Part shown: one piece after another, positions 48,000-55,644 of the stretch
How positions within the stretch are numbered: position 1 is the first letter of the stretch
Layout: every line of letters begins with the position of its first letter
Source of the DNA: Neptuniibacter sp. 1_MG-2023
GTDB taxonomy: Bacteria; Pseudomonadota; Gammaproteobacteria; Pseudomonadales; Balneatricaceae
DNA: 59,818 bases
NCBI RefSeq assembly: GCF_030547185.1
Contig: NZ_JAUOQR010000015.1
Location: 1 to 59,818, forward strand
Direction of reading: 5' to 3'
Notes under the pieces: generated by a model
Told to the model about the DNA's origin: nothing
What the model saw: the letters and a program-made list of their open reading frames with translations, nothing else
Databases searched by the model: none
Translations under genes and position numbers: made by a program

Positions 48000-48019
48000 C
48001 TGTCTATACTCTCTAAAAT

Positions 48020-48649
48020 TCAGTTATTAAATTGCTGGTGGAATTGTTGGGCGGTTGCTTTTATGTCGTTCTGGGCATAAAGCGCGTGAATCACAGCAAC
48101 CATATCCGCACCGGCAGCGATAATTTTGCTTGCATTATCCACGCTAATGCCTCCAATCGCCACTACTGGTAGGGTAAGTTTTTGCTTGGCTAGTTGCATT
48201 AATTCGAGTGGGGCAGGTTTCGCGTTAGGTTTGGTTTTGGATGGGAAGAACGCGCCAAACGCTACATAATCAGCACCTTGTTGCTCAGCTTTTTCGGCAA
48301 GCGGGAGTGAATCGTGGCAGGTTATTCCTATGATTGCGTCATTGCCTAATCTATCTCTGGCATCTTTTAGTTCACCATCACTTTGTCCCAAATGAACCCC
48401 CGCAGCGCCAGTGCTTAATGCCAGTTCAACATCATCATTAATGATGAGTGCGACGTTATAGCTTTGGCATAGGTTGTTCAGCGCGCTCGCTTCATTCTGC
48501 CTTTTCACAGGGTCAGAGGATTTATCTCTATACTGAATAAGGTGGGCGCCACCTAAAATACTAAGTTCAACTTGGGTCAACATTTGATCAAGTGTAGGCA
48601 TAAGTACAGAGTCTGTAATGCCGTATAATCCGGATAAGGCTGTTCGCAT
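48020..48649 (-). CDS. thiE: Thiamine-phosphate synthase
   Basis: Couples the pyrimidine and thiazole halves of thiamine. It has 209 residues as a TIM barrel. [51 protein letters not shown] and [11 protein letters not shown] are family motifs. It lies between the ClC gene and hemL with 20-base gaps on each side. No TPP riboswitch is seen upstream. Confidence 0.95.
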   Translation of the reverse strand: MRTALSGLYGITDSVLMPTLDQMLTQVELSILGGAHLIQYRDKSSDPVKRQNEASALNNLCQSYNVALIINDDVELALSTGAAGVHLGQSDGELKDARDRLGNDAIIGITCHDSLPLAEKAEQQGADYVAFGAFFPSKTKPNAKPAPLELMQLAKQKLTLPVVAIGGISVDNASKIIAAGADMVAVIHALYAQNDIKATAQQFHQQFNN

Positions 48650-48669
48650 ATATAATATTGCCGGTAAAA

Positions 48670-50394
48670 TTAGTTTTCGCGATAAAACGCTTCAATTTGA
48701 TCGCGAGTAAGAAGGCCAAGAACCTCATTGCGATCTGTCACAATGCATAAAGCTTCGACCCCATCTCTAGTCATCTGCTCTAGTGCTTGCTGTAGTGTGG
48801 CTTTGCTGTCAATGATACTCGTATCAAGCCTGAGGGCAGGAATTCTAAGTAAATCAATCAGCTCTTCTGATGATGACGCTTGTTGTACCGCCGTATGTAA
48901 ATCGCCAGGAGAGAGTAGTATGTACTTACTCTCTTCTGTTATTAGCAGCCAGCTTGGAGAGCTTTCGAGTATTTTACTCGCGCCTTGAGTGGAGATGGTT
49001 GGATCACTATTAATAAAATTACGATTCATCAAGCTTTGTGCCGATGAAGAATTCAGCATTTGGGTGAGAGGCCGGTAGCGATAATCCATTCCTTGAAGAT
49101 GCATACTTATGACAAAAATGGAGGGCATCTTGAATACGTATCTAGCAATAAGGTTGGAGACAACAATTGATATCATCGCTGGAAAGATAATGTTTGGATT
49201 GCCGGTTAGTTCTAAAATAGCAACTAATGCGGCCATAGGCGCGTTAGCGACGGCTCCCATCATGCTCCCCATGCCTAGAAGGGCATAAAAACCAGGATGA
49301 GCTACGGTTTGATTAACTGCGCTGCTGCCTAAAATGCCTAATAAACCACCGGCTATAGCTCCAATAAAAAAGGTGGGACCGATTAAGCCTGCCGGCATGC
49401 CAAGTCCCAAGACGATGGGAGTTAATAAACACTTAGCGATAAGTATCCCGAAGAGTAAACCCAGTCCTATCTCCCCCTGTAGAGCGGAGGTTACAGTGTC
49501 ATATCCCATCCCCATAACTTGAGGATAGAACACAGCCACGCTACCTGTGAGTACGCCTGCCAGCAGAAGTCTAGATTTATAACCAAACGTCGAATGATTA
49601 GACCATTGCATTGCTGCTTTCATTAGCGCAATAAAAATTACAGCGAGTAAACCAATGATACCGCCAAGAAACGCCACATAAGGTATCTCCTGCAACGATT
49701 CTATCTGCATAGTAGGTACGGTAAGTGCCCAAGCATTGCCAAACATAAACTGCACGACTAATGCACCGGTCGCTGCGGAGACCATAACCGGCATAAAGCC
49801 GATTACCGTGTACTCGAGAAGTACCACCTCCATCGCAAAAACAACCCCTGCGAGGGGGGTGTTAAATGTTGCGGCTATGCCCGCTGCAGAACCACATCCA
49901 ACTAAAATTCTTAAGGTGTTATTGGGTAAGTTCAGGCGTTGGCCGAGCTGGCTTCCGCAGGCTGCACCTAAATGTATAGCCGGCCCCTCTTTACCAACTG
50001 AGTGCCCAAATAGTAAAGCGAGGGCTGCCACAAAAAACTGTATTATTGCGTTAGTTATAGGTAGATAGCCCTGATGGTAAGCCATGCGTTCAAGGAGGTG
50101 AGTAATACCAACCTTTCGATTGAGGGGTGTGACTCTCGATAGAATAGCGATCAGTACTAGGCTGCCGATAATGGGCAGAAGAAAATGAAGCCAAGTGGGT
50201 AGACCTTCAAAATTTTCACTGTCTTGATTAGGTAATAGGTGCTCTAACGGCGTTTCAAGTAGTGTTCGGAATGAGCCTAACACTAAGCCGCAAATGAGAC
50301 CGCATAGGATACCTAATATAACCATTTGTGGGAGCGCTTCACCGTATGCTAGACGATGGCGAAACTGCTTCATGGAAAATGTGTTTCGAAACAT
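48670..50394 (-). CDS. ClC-family chloride channel/transporter with CBS domain
   Basis: 574 residues: about ten membrane helices of the ClC fold, then a cytoplasmic CBS pair (from about 450; SSPSWLLITEESKYILLSPGD and MTRDGVEALCIVTDRNEVLG). The gating glutamate motif is present as GKEGPAIHLGA, and the late helix GLIGPTFFIGA. The first selectivity motif GSGIP of typical ClC proteins reads KVGIT here, so the central anion-binding serine is missing. It is the first gene of the unit with thiE and hemL. Confidence 0.88.
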   Translation of the reverse strand: MFRNTFSMKQFRHRLAYGEALPQMVILGILCGLICGLVLGSFRTLLETPLEHLLPNQDSENFEGLPTWLHFLLPIIGSLVLIAILSRVTPLNRKVGITHLLERMAYHQGYLPITNAIIQFFVAALALLFGHSVGKEGPAIHLGAACGSQLGQRLNLPNNTLRILVGCGSAAGIAATFNTPLAGVVFAMEVVLLEYTVIGFMPVMVSAATGALVVQFMFGNAWALTVPTMQIESLQEIPYVAFLGGIIGLLAVIFIALMKAAMQWSNHSTFGYKSRLLLAGVLTGSVAVFYPQVMGMGYDTVTSALQGEIGLGLLFGILIAKCLLTPIVLGLGMPAGLIGPTFFIGAIAGGLLGILGSSAVNQTVAHPGFYALLGMGSMMGAVANAPMAALVAILELTGNPNIIFPAMISIVVSNLIARYVFKMPSIFVISMHLQGMDYRYRPLTQMLNSSSAQSLMNRNFINSDPTISTQGASKILESSPSWLLITEESKYILLSPGDLHTAVQQASSSEELIDLLRIPALRLDTSIIDSKATLQQALEQMTRDGVEALCIVTDRNEVLGLLTRDQIEAFYREN

Positions 50395-50662
50395 TATATT
50401 TATTACTTAATTGAGAGGCCTTGGCTTGGCGGCTAGATCTTAGTATACGTTAACAGTACATCAACGCTAAGTGCTTGTGATGTGGTTTTTTTGATGTGGA
50501 ACTATTATAGCCATCAAAATAGTATGTATATGTTAAATAAGGAGGGGATTGAGGTGTGACAATCTTTTTAATTAGGACTGCTTATTCCAAGACTTTCGTA
50601 TGCCTCAACTGACAGATAAAGAGTATAAGGTGTTTGTTTATTGAAGTGTCTGTTTTATGGAT
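50395..50662. other. Intergenic region without a recognised gene
   Basis: AT-rich gap between the ClC start and the end of the small membrane-protein gene, both on the minus strand. It should hold the ClC promoter. A good AAGGAGG at about 50538 is followed only by a GTG-TGA, so it starts no gene. No terminator is clear. Confidence 0.4.
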
Positions 50663-50863
50663 TTAACTCAAAACATGGGAAATATAAATTTTTGCTGTTA
50701 TTCCAAAAAGTGTTAGGCCCGTTATTAAGCCTAAAAAAATAACGCGTCCTTCTTTATTCGCTCCTGCCTTAAGTGATACGTGCCATACGCTCCAAAGTTT
50801 AAAAACAATCATTCCTATTACTGCAAAAAAGACAAAAATTTCCCCTGTAGACCAGATGACCAT
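50663..50863 (-). CDS. Small two-helix membrane protein in the NsrR locus
   Basis: 66 residues from ATG 50863: MVIWSTGEIFVFFAVIGMIV, a basic loop (LKAGANKEGR), then FLGLITGLTLFGITAKIYI. Two membrane segments, family not recognised. A longer frame begins at 50887, but that start falls inside an NsrR-like palindrome; AGGAAG seven bases upstream favours 50863. It is divergent from the hemerythrin gene and shares its promoter region, so it should be induced by nitric oxide. Confidence 0.68.
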   Translation of the reverse strand: MVIWSTGEIFVFFAVIGMIVFKLWSVWHVSLKAGANKEGRVIFLGLITGLTLFGITAKIYISHVLS

Positions 50864-50878
50864 AGTGTGCTTCCTGAT

Positions 50879-50901
50879 AATATTCATTTGACATGAATAT
50901 T
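50879..50901. promoter_or_regulatory. nsrR box: NsrR-like operator 1
   Basis: 23-bp near-perfect palindrome: AATATTCATTT, G, ACATGAATATT. It fits the gammaproteobacterial NsrR pattern AAnATGCATTT-n-AAATGCATnTT. Close to the small membrane-protein gene. Confidence 0.7.
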
Positions 50902-50911
50902 ATATCTAAAT

Positions 50912-50934
50912 AACATGCATTTCAAATGAATGTT
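50912..50934. promoter_or_regulatory. nsrR box: NsrR-like operator 2
   Basis: 23 bp: AACATGCATTT, C, AAATGAATGTT. Very close to the NsrR consensus, with one arm an exact match to the ATGCATTT core. It lies 33 bases upstream of the hemerythrin start, where binding would cover the promoter. Confidence 0.78.
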
Positions 50935-50966
50935 ATGGTTTTTGTGTTTTGGGGTGGAGCTAGGTT

Positions 50967-51350
50967 GTGAAAAGATCAGAAATTCTTAAGCCTTTAAGTC
51001 GAGAGCATCATATGGCATTGGTTCATGCAAAACGGCTGTTAGCGTTTTCTGATCAAGAGGCTAAAGCGATGCTGGATTATTGGTGCGAAGTGAAAACAGT
51101 CGTGCTTGCTGATCTTAATCGTCACTTCGAAGAGGAAGAGTGCTTAGTTCAGGATGTTAATGAGCCATTATTGGCCCGTTTTTATGATGAACATCGACAA
51201 TTACGAACACTGATGCACGCCGATAATGTTAAGCAGCTGAGGATCTTTGCGATGCTGCTGACCGATCATATACGTTTTGAAGAACGGGAACTGTTTCCGT
51301 GTTTGGAAAGCGTTCATTACGCCAGACTATGTCGAAATAGAGAGGGTTAA
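50967..51350 (+). CDS. Hemerythrin-like domain protein
   Basis: 127 residues forming a four-helix hemerythrin domain. Candidate di-iron ligands are H14/H15 (SREHHMAL), H53 and the glutamates of NRHFEEEE, H76 (DEHRQLR), and H101 with E105 (LTDHIRFEERE). Related to the YtfE/RIC and DUF542 group, but it lacks the N-terminal ScdA domain. With NsrR sites upstream and Hmp downstream it is probably part of NO defence: NO or oxygen binding, or iron-sulfur repair. The start is GTG with GGAG upstream. Confidence 0.85.
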   Translation: MKRSEILKPLSREHHMALVHAKRLLAFSDQEAKAMLDYWCEVKTVVLADLNRHFEEEECLVQDVNEPLLARFYDEHRQLRTLMHADNVKQLRIFAMLLTDHIRFEERELFPCLESVHYARLCRNREG

Positions 51351-51426
51351 CATTTAATTTTAGTGCTCCTCTATTTCTATCTAAATGAAATAAAACCTCA
51401 AATTTTATAGATCAGTAAGGGTGATT

Positions 51427-52632
51427 ATGCAAACTGAAACAATGACCATTGTAAAATCGACTGTGCCTGTTATTCAGGCATCAGGTGAAGCTATCACAAA
51501 GCATTTTTATGAGCTGCTATTTGCAGAAAATCCAGAACTGCAGCATGTTTTTAATATGGCCAGTCAGGCCAGTGGGCGTCAGCAATCAACCTTAGCGGCG
51601 GCTATATTAGGCTATGCTGCGAATATTGATAATCTTGGGGCATTAGGCGGGACGGTCGAAAAAATTGCGACTAAACATTTTAGTCTTGATATTTCCCCTG
51701 CTCAATATGAGATCGTCGGACGAAATCTGCTTAAAGCGATTCGAGATGTGCTTGGTAAAGAAGTGGCTACTGAGAGTGTATTAAAGGCTTGGGAGGAGGC
51801 TTATCAGCAGTTAGCGAAGATTTTGATCGGGCGGGAGCAGCAACTTTATGCAAATGCTGAAGCTGAAGGCTGGATTGGGTTTAAGGCATTTAGTGTGAGT
51901 AATATAGTTGAGGAAAGTGACGAGATTCGTTCAATCTACCTGAAACCAGTAGATGGTGAACCGCTCCCTTCTTATCGTGCTGGGCAATTTCTCAGCGTTA
52001 AGATAGTTAACTCAGCGTGGGAGCATGAAGAGATTCGTCAATATAGTCTTTCTGACAGCTACTCCCCTGATGAATATCGTATATCCGTTAAGCGGGAACC
52101 AGCGCCGACGGCTGAGATACCAGAAGGGCGGGTGTCTAACTACCTGCATACGCAGCTTGAGATAGGTAGCCATTTAGCTATTCATATGCCAGGGGGTGAT
52201 CTGTTTTTGAAAGACAATAGCCGGCCTGTTGTTTTACTGAGTGGTGGCGTTGGTATTACGCCGATGCTGAGCATGCTAAATGAGCTGGTGAAGAATCAGG
52301 ATGCGCGGGACATTGTTTGGCTGCATGGAACCCGTAATCGCCATACCCATGCGTTTGGACAGCATATAGCGAAATTGAAACGGGACGTTCCTGGATTAAC
52401 GGCACTCACTTTTTATGAGGATGTTTCGGGGGCCCAAGAGGGGATTGATTACGATAGTCAGGGTTATATTACGTCTGATTGGATTGAGCGTTGCTGTCCG
52501 ATTGATGCTGAGTATTATTTTTGTGGGCCTCTGCCCTTTATGAAAGTAATTTATCGTCAATTAAAGGCGCAGAAAATCGATGATAATCGACTTCATTATG
52601 AGGTGTTCGGGCCAAGTGAAAGTCTTAACTAA
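51427..52632 (+). CDS. hmp: Nitric oxide dioxygenase (flavohaemoglobin Hmp)
   Basis: Oxidises NO to nitrate with NAD(P)H and oxygen. It has 401 residues. The globin domain has proximal H84 (EKIATKHF) and distal Y28. The FAD domain contains RAGQFLSVKI and RQYSLSD, and the NAD domain LLSGGVGITPMLSML; the C-terminal YEVFGP is typical. GTG 51421 is in frame, but TAAGGG sits directly against it and is well spaced for ATG 51427. Only a weak NsrR-like half-palindrome (about 51371-51394) lies directly upstream, so expression may come with the hemerythrin gene. Confidence 0.96.
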   Translation: MQTETMTIVKSTVPVIQASGEAITKHFYELLFAENPELQHVFNMASQASGRQQSTLAAAILGYAANIDNLGALGGTVEKIATKHFSLDISPAQYEIVGRNLLKAIRDVLGKEVATESVLKAWEEAYQQLAKILIGREQQLYANAEAEGWIGFKAFSVSNIVEESDEIRSIYLKPVDGEPLPSYRAGQFLSVKIVNSAWEHEEIRQYSLSDSYSPDEYRISVKREPAPTAEIPEGRVSNYLHTQLEIGSHLAIHMPGGDLFLKDNSRPVVLLSGGVGITPMLSMLNELVKNQDARDIVWLHGTRNRHTHAFGQHIAKLKRDVPGLTALTFYEDVSGAQEGIDYDSQGYITSDWIERCCPIDAEYYFCGPLPFMKVIYRQLKAQKIDDNRLHYEVFGPSESLN

Positions 52633-52720
52633 TTTCATAGATAAAGATTGAGAGGCGTTAAAACCTACAGCGATTTTTTGATATGGATATTATGAGCACT
52701 TCTGCTATTGCGTGACAATT

Positions 52721-52757
52721 AAACGGGGTATAGTTGCGTATATCCCGTTTTATTTAT
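52721..52757 (+). terminator. Terminator between hmp and nsrR
   Basis: AAACGGGGTATA pairs with TATATCCCGTTT (12 bp with one G-U pair) around GTTGCG, followed by TATTTATT. It lies only 30 bases before the nsrR start, so nsrR depends on read-through or a promoter overlapping the hairpin. Confidence 0.7.
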
Positions 52758-52786
52758 TAGAGATATTAATCGCTTCAGGAGTGTCT

Positions 52787-53215
52787 ATGAGATTAAGCGC
52801 TTTTACCGACTTTGGTTTGCGAACCTTGATTTATCTTGCCAGCCTAGAGGAGAAGCGATTAAGCAGTGTGGCGGAAGTATCCGCTGTTTATCAGGTATCT
52901 CAGAGTCATATGGTTAAAGTGATCGGGCAGTTGGCAAAGCTAGGTTATGTGCAAACGATTCGTGGTAAAAATGGTGGAATCCGATTAGGGGCTTCTCCAG
53001 AGATGATTAATATTGGCGAGGTTATAGCGCAGCTGGAAAACCACCTAGATGGTGTGGACTGCCTGTCAACTGACTGTCAGCTGCTTCCCTGTTGCGAGTT
53101 GAAAAAAGCGTTAGTTGAAGGGATGAAGGCTTTTACGGATACCATGCGGAAATATACGTTGGAGGATTTAACGGCAAATAAAAATGAGCTGATTCCGTTG
53201 CTGCTTGTGAGCTGA
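52787..53215 (+). CDS. nsrR: NO-sensing transcriptional repressor NsrR (Rrf2 family)
   Basis: 142 residues, same as Escherichia coli NsrR. Winged helix MRLSAFTDFGLRTLIYLA with recognition region QVSQSHMVKVIGQL, then the iron-sulfur cysteines C92, C97 and C102/C103 (DCLSTDCQLLPCCELKKAL). NO destroys the cluster and releases the regulon. The frame continues upstream to 52712 through the terminator hairpin; ATG 52787 with CAGGAG five bases upstream is the real start. It sits downstream of hmp, its classical target. Confidence 0.93.
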   Translation: MRLSAFTDFGLRTLIYLASLEEKRLSSVAEVSAVYQVSQSHMVKVIGQLAKLGYVQTIRGKNGGIRLGASPEMINIGEVIAQLENHLDGVDCLSTDCQLLPCCELKKALVEGMKAFTDTMRKYTLEDLTANKNELIPLLLVS

Positions 53216-53535
53216 GCGGGCTGAAAGCTCCTTGATTGTAAGGTGCATAGCTGTTGAATTTTTCTCTCCTGTGTTTGTTAGACGATACTCGTACCCCATC
53301 TTTTTCCCTTAAGTCATTCTCTGTAAAGATAATTTTTTAGGTTCTGGTTAGGTTCAATTTGGCATATATAAAAAATTATGTCGCTTCATTTGATTTGGTG
53401 CGTATTTCATCGGTAATCTTTGTTTCTGTAAGTATTCCTGCGGGAATCTATTTCAAATTATCGATTTAGTAGTTATTGAATTATAGCTTTGTAGTAATAT
53501 ATACAATCGTTTTTTAAACTCGATGAGAGGTTATT
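53216..53535. other. Intergenic region upstream of argC
   Basis: About 320 AT-rich bases. Near the end TTGAAT (53476-53481) and TATATA (53498-53503) form a 16-base-spaced candidate argC promoter. A short hairpin ATTCC/GGAAT is at 53434-53447. I find no convincing ArgR box and no gene. Confidence 0.45.
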
Positions 53536-54570
53536 GTGATTAAGGTAGGTATTGTCGGTGGCACAGGGTATACAGGCGTAGAATTACTACGGTTGTTGGC
53601 AAATCATCCCGAAGCTGTGGTTGAGGTAATCACTTCTCGATCTGAAGAGGGAATTAGCATAGCTGACATGTATCCTAATCTCCGAGGTATTTATGACCTT
53701 AAGTTCTCAGTGCCTGATGTTAAAACGTTAAGTGCATGTGATGTCGTGTTTTTTGCTACTCCTCACGGGGTTGCCATGAAGATGGCAGCAGAGCTTATAG
53801 ATAATGGTGTCAAAGTTATCGATTTAGGTGCAGATTTCCGTATTAAAGATCTTGATGTTTGGTCTCAATGGTATGGTATGGAGCATACGTCTCCAGAGAT
53901 GGCTGAGCTGGCTGTTTATGGTTTACCTGAAGTGAATCGGGAGCAAATCAAAGAGGCTAAATTAATAGCCTGTCCAGGCTGTTATCCGACAGCAACGCAG
54001 CTTGCTTTTCTGCCGCTACTGGAGAATAAGCTTATTGATCATCGTCGTCTTATTGCTGATTGTAAATCCGGTGTGAGCGGTGGCGGGCGCGGAGCCAAAG
54101 TCGGCATGCTTATGTGTGAAGCTAGTGAAAGTATGATGGCCTATGGTGTTCATGGGCACCGTCATCTACCTGAAATTAAGCAAGGCTTGGCGCTGGTGGC
54201 TGAAAGACCGGTGAATCTGACCTTTGTCCCCCATTTAACACCGATGATTCGGGGTATTCACTCTACCTGCTACGGAGTTTTAAAAGATCCGGTTGAGCAT
54301 GATTTACAACGTTTGTTTGAAGAGCGTTACGCCGATGAGCCGTTTGTTGATGTGATGCCTGCTGGTAGCCATCCCCAAACGCGGAGTGTTAAAGGCGGCA
54401 ATATGTGTCGTATTAGTATTCATCGCCCACAGAATGACGATACTGTGGTCGTGCTTTCGGTTATCGATAACTTAGTAAAAGGTGCTGCAGGTCAGGCGAT
54501 TCAGAATATGAATATTATGTTCGGTATTAATGAGGCTTCAGGACTAAATGTTGTCGGCTTAATGCCTTAA
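53536..54570 (+). CDS. argC: N-acetyl-gamma-glutamyl-phosphate reductase
   Basis: Third step of arginine synthesis. It has 344 residues. The NADP-binding start is [19 protein letters not shown]. The catalytic C149 lies in [13 protein letters not shown], with the histidine in the [11 protein letters not shown] segment. GTG start with GAGAGG upstream. Placed next to erpA as in Pseudomonas. Confidence 0.97.
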   Translation: MIKVGIVGGTGYTGVELLRLLANHPEAVVEVITSRSEEGISIADMYPNLRGIYDLKFSVPDVKTLSACDVVFFATPHGVAMKMAAELIDNGVKVIDLGADFRIKDLDVWSQWYGMEHTSPEMAELAVYGLPEVNREQIKEAKLIACPGCYPTATQLAFLPLLENKLIDHRRLIADCKSGVSGGGRGAKVGMLMCEASESMMAYGVHGHRHLPEIKQGLALVAERPVNLTFVPHLTPMIRGIHSTCYGVLKDPVEHDLQRLFEERYADEPFVDVMPAGSHPQTRSVKGGNMCRISIHRPQNDDTVVVLSVIDNLVKGAAGQAIQNMNIMFGINEASGLNVVGLMP

Positions 54571-54603
54571 TACTTGACTAAATTGGTTGGTTAAGGTGAT
54601 AAT
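54570..54603 (+). promoter_or_regulatory. erpA promoter overlapping an IscR type-1 box
   Basis: Bases 54570-54594 match the IscR type-1 consensus (ATAsyyGACTrwwwyAGTCrrsTAT) at about 21 of 25 positions, beginning ATACTTGACTAAAT. The same bases contain -35 TTGACT (54574-54579); -10 GATAAT is at 54598-54603, spaced 18. IscR with its cluster would block RNA polymerase. Confidence 0.72.
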
Positions 54604-54629
54604 TACACTCTACCTGTGGGTAGGGTGTA
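54604..54629 (+). terminator. Stem-loop after argC
   Basis: TACACTCTACC pairs with GGTAGGGTGTA (one wobble) around TGTG. The tail is TATTAAAAG, so termination would be weak. It overlaps the start region of the erpA transcript. Confidence 0.4.
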
Positions 54630-54690
54630 TATTAAAAGATCGGTATATGTGCTGAATCAAATACCGAAATAGTCCCTGTGCTCATATACT

Positions 54691-54733
54691 AAGTACCTAA
54701 AAGTACCTAAAAAGTACCTAGAAGAAGTATCTA
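54691..54733 (+). repeat. Four copies of AAGTAYCTA before erpA
   Basis: AAGTACCTAA is tandemly repeated at 54691-54700 and 54701-54710, AAGTACCTA recurs at 54712-54720, and AAGTATCTA at 54725-54733 runs into the erpA ATG. The copies occupy the position of the ribosome-binding site. Confidence 0.75.
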
Positions 54734-55089
54734 TGATAGAAACTGTCGATCCAAGCCTAGAGTCTCCTATGTTGTTTACTGAGGCTGCGGCTGCAAAAGT
54801 ACAATCTCTAATTGATGAAGAGGAAAACGATAACTTGAAACTACGTGTGTTTATCACAGGTGGTGGTTGTGCTGGTTTCTCTTACGGTTTTACCTTTGAT
54901 GAGCAGGCTGCGGAAGATGATACAATCGTTGAGCGCGATGGCGTGACTATGGTTGTTGACCCTATGAGCTTCCAGTACTTAGCGGGCGCAGAAGTGGACT
55001 TTAAAGAGGGTTTGCAGGGATCACAGTTCGTTATTAATAATCCAAATGCAACAACAACTTGTGGTTGCGGTTCCTCCTTCTCTATTTGA
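54733..55089 (+). CDS. erpA: Iron-sulfur cluster insertion protein ErpA
   Basis: A-type carrier that delivers Fe-S clusters, for instance to isoprenoid-synthesis enzymes. It has 118 residues. The cluster ligands are C46 ([10 protein letters not shown]) and C110/C112 ([11 protein letters not shown]). The acidic N-terminal arm is typical of ErpA rather than IscA. Under a probable IscR-controlled promoter. The ribosome site GAAGAAG is weak and embedded in the AAGTAYCTA repeats. Confidence 0.96.
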   Translation: MIETVDPSLESPMLFTEAAAAKVQSLIDEEENDNLKLRVFITGGGCAGFSYGFTFDEQAAEDDTIVERDGVTMVVDPMSFQYLAGAEVDFKEGLQGSQFVINNPNATTTCGCGSSFSI

Positions 55090-55102
55090 TCCTGATCATT
55101 AG

Positions 55103-55133
55103 GGCTATGGATGATTGATTCATAGCCTATTCA
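55103..55133 (+). terminator. Probable weak terminator after erpA
   Basis: GGCTATG pairs with CATAGCC around an 11-base loop, followed by TATTCAT. Short stem and poor U-tract. Confidence 0.45.
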
Positions 55134-55182
55134 TATCCCTTCTGCTCTGATATAAGAGATAATTATCCCTTAAGGAGAGTAT

Positions 55183-55635
55183 ATGCGCCTTTTATTTACG
55201 AGCTTGCTTTTTCTGGTCTCTAGCTTTTGTTCGGCTGATTCGCTGCCGCAATCTCCTGTGGCTCCTGAGGTTGCGAATCCGCATTATCTAGCGCTAATAA
55301 AAACAAATTCCCCAAGTGAAGTTGAGATGCTTTTTCAGCGGGCAAGTATGCTTGCGGATGATGTCGATAATTTGAATGCATATGAGCCTATTGTTTTTGT
55401 CTTGCATGGTGATGAGGCTCACGCGTTCCGGAATCGTAATATGGAGCAATATAAAGAGTTACTAGATTTAGCTGAGCGGCTTGAGAAGAAGCATGTTATT
55501 GATATTCGCGTTTGCGAAAGTTGGATGAGAATGAATAATGTGGATCGTTCCGAGCTTCCAGATTTTGTTGATACCGTGCCATTAGGGCCTGCAGAAAAAG
55601 AGCGGCTTCGTCGCGAAGGCTACATCTATTTTTAG
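55183..55635 (+). CDS. DsrE-family-like exported protein
   Basis: 150 residues. Signal peptide [19 protein letters not shown]. The mature part resembles the DsrE/DsrF alpha/beta fold: [24 protein letters not shown] with the usual single cysteine, and a C-terminal [18 protein letters not shown]. The cysteine may carry sulfur or be redox active in the periplasm. The family match is from motif memory. TTAAGGAGAG precedes the ATG. Confidence 0.7.
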   Translation: MRLLFTSLLFLVSSFCSADSLPQSPVAPEVANPHYLALIKTNSPSEVEMLFQRASMLADDVDNLNAYEPIVFVLHGDEAHAFRNRNMEQYKELLDLAERLEKKHVIDIRVCESWMRMNNVDRSELPDFVDTVPLGPAEKERLRREGYIYF

Positions 55636-55644
55636 TTGGTCGAG

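Noticed and set aside
48650-48669. TPP riboswitch upstream of thiE
   Set aside because: The gap to the ClC gene is 20 bases, too short for the aptamer, and no conserved CUGAGA-like core is seen.
50500-50560. Small gene after the strong AAGGAGG near 50538
   Set aside because: The following GTG is directly followed by a TGA stop; the upstream ATG frame also ends there after 11 codons.
52712-52786. N-terminal extension of NsrR
   Set aside because: The extension is encoded by the hairpin terminator and is hydrophobic and unlike Rrf2 proteins; ATG 52787 has CAGGAG.
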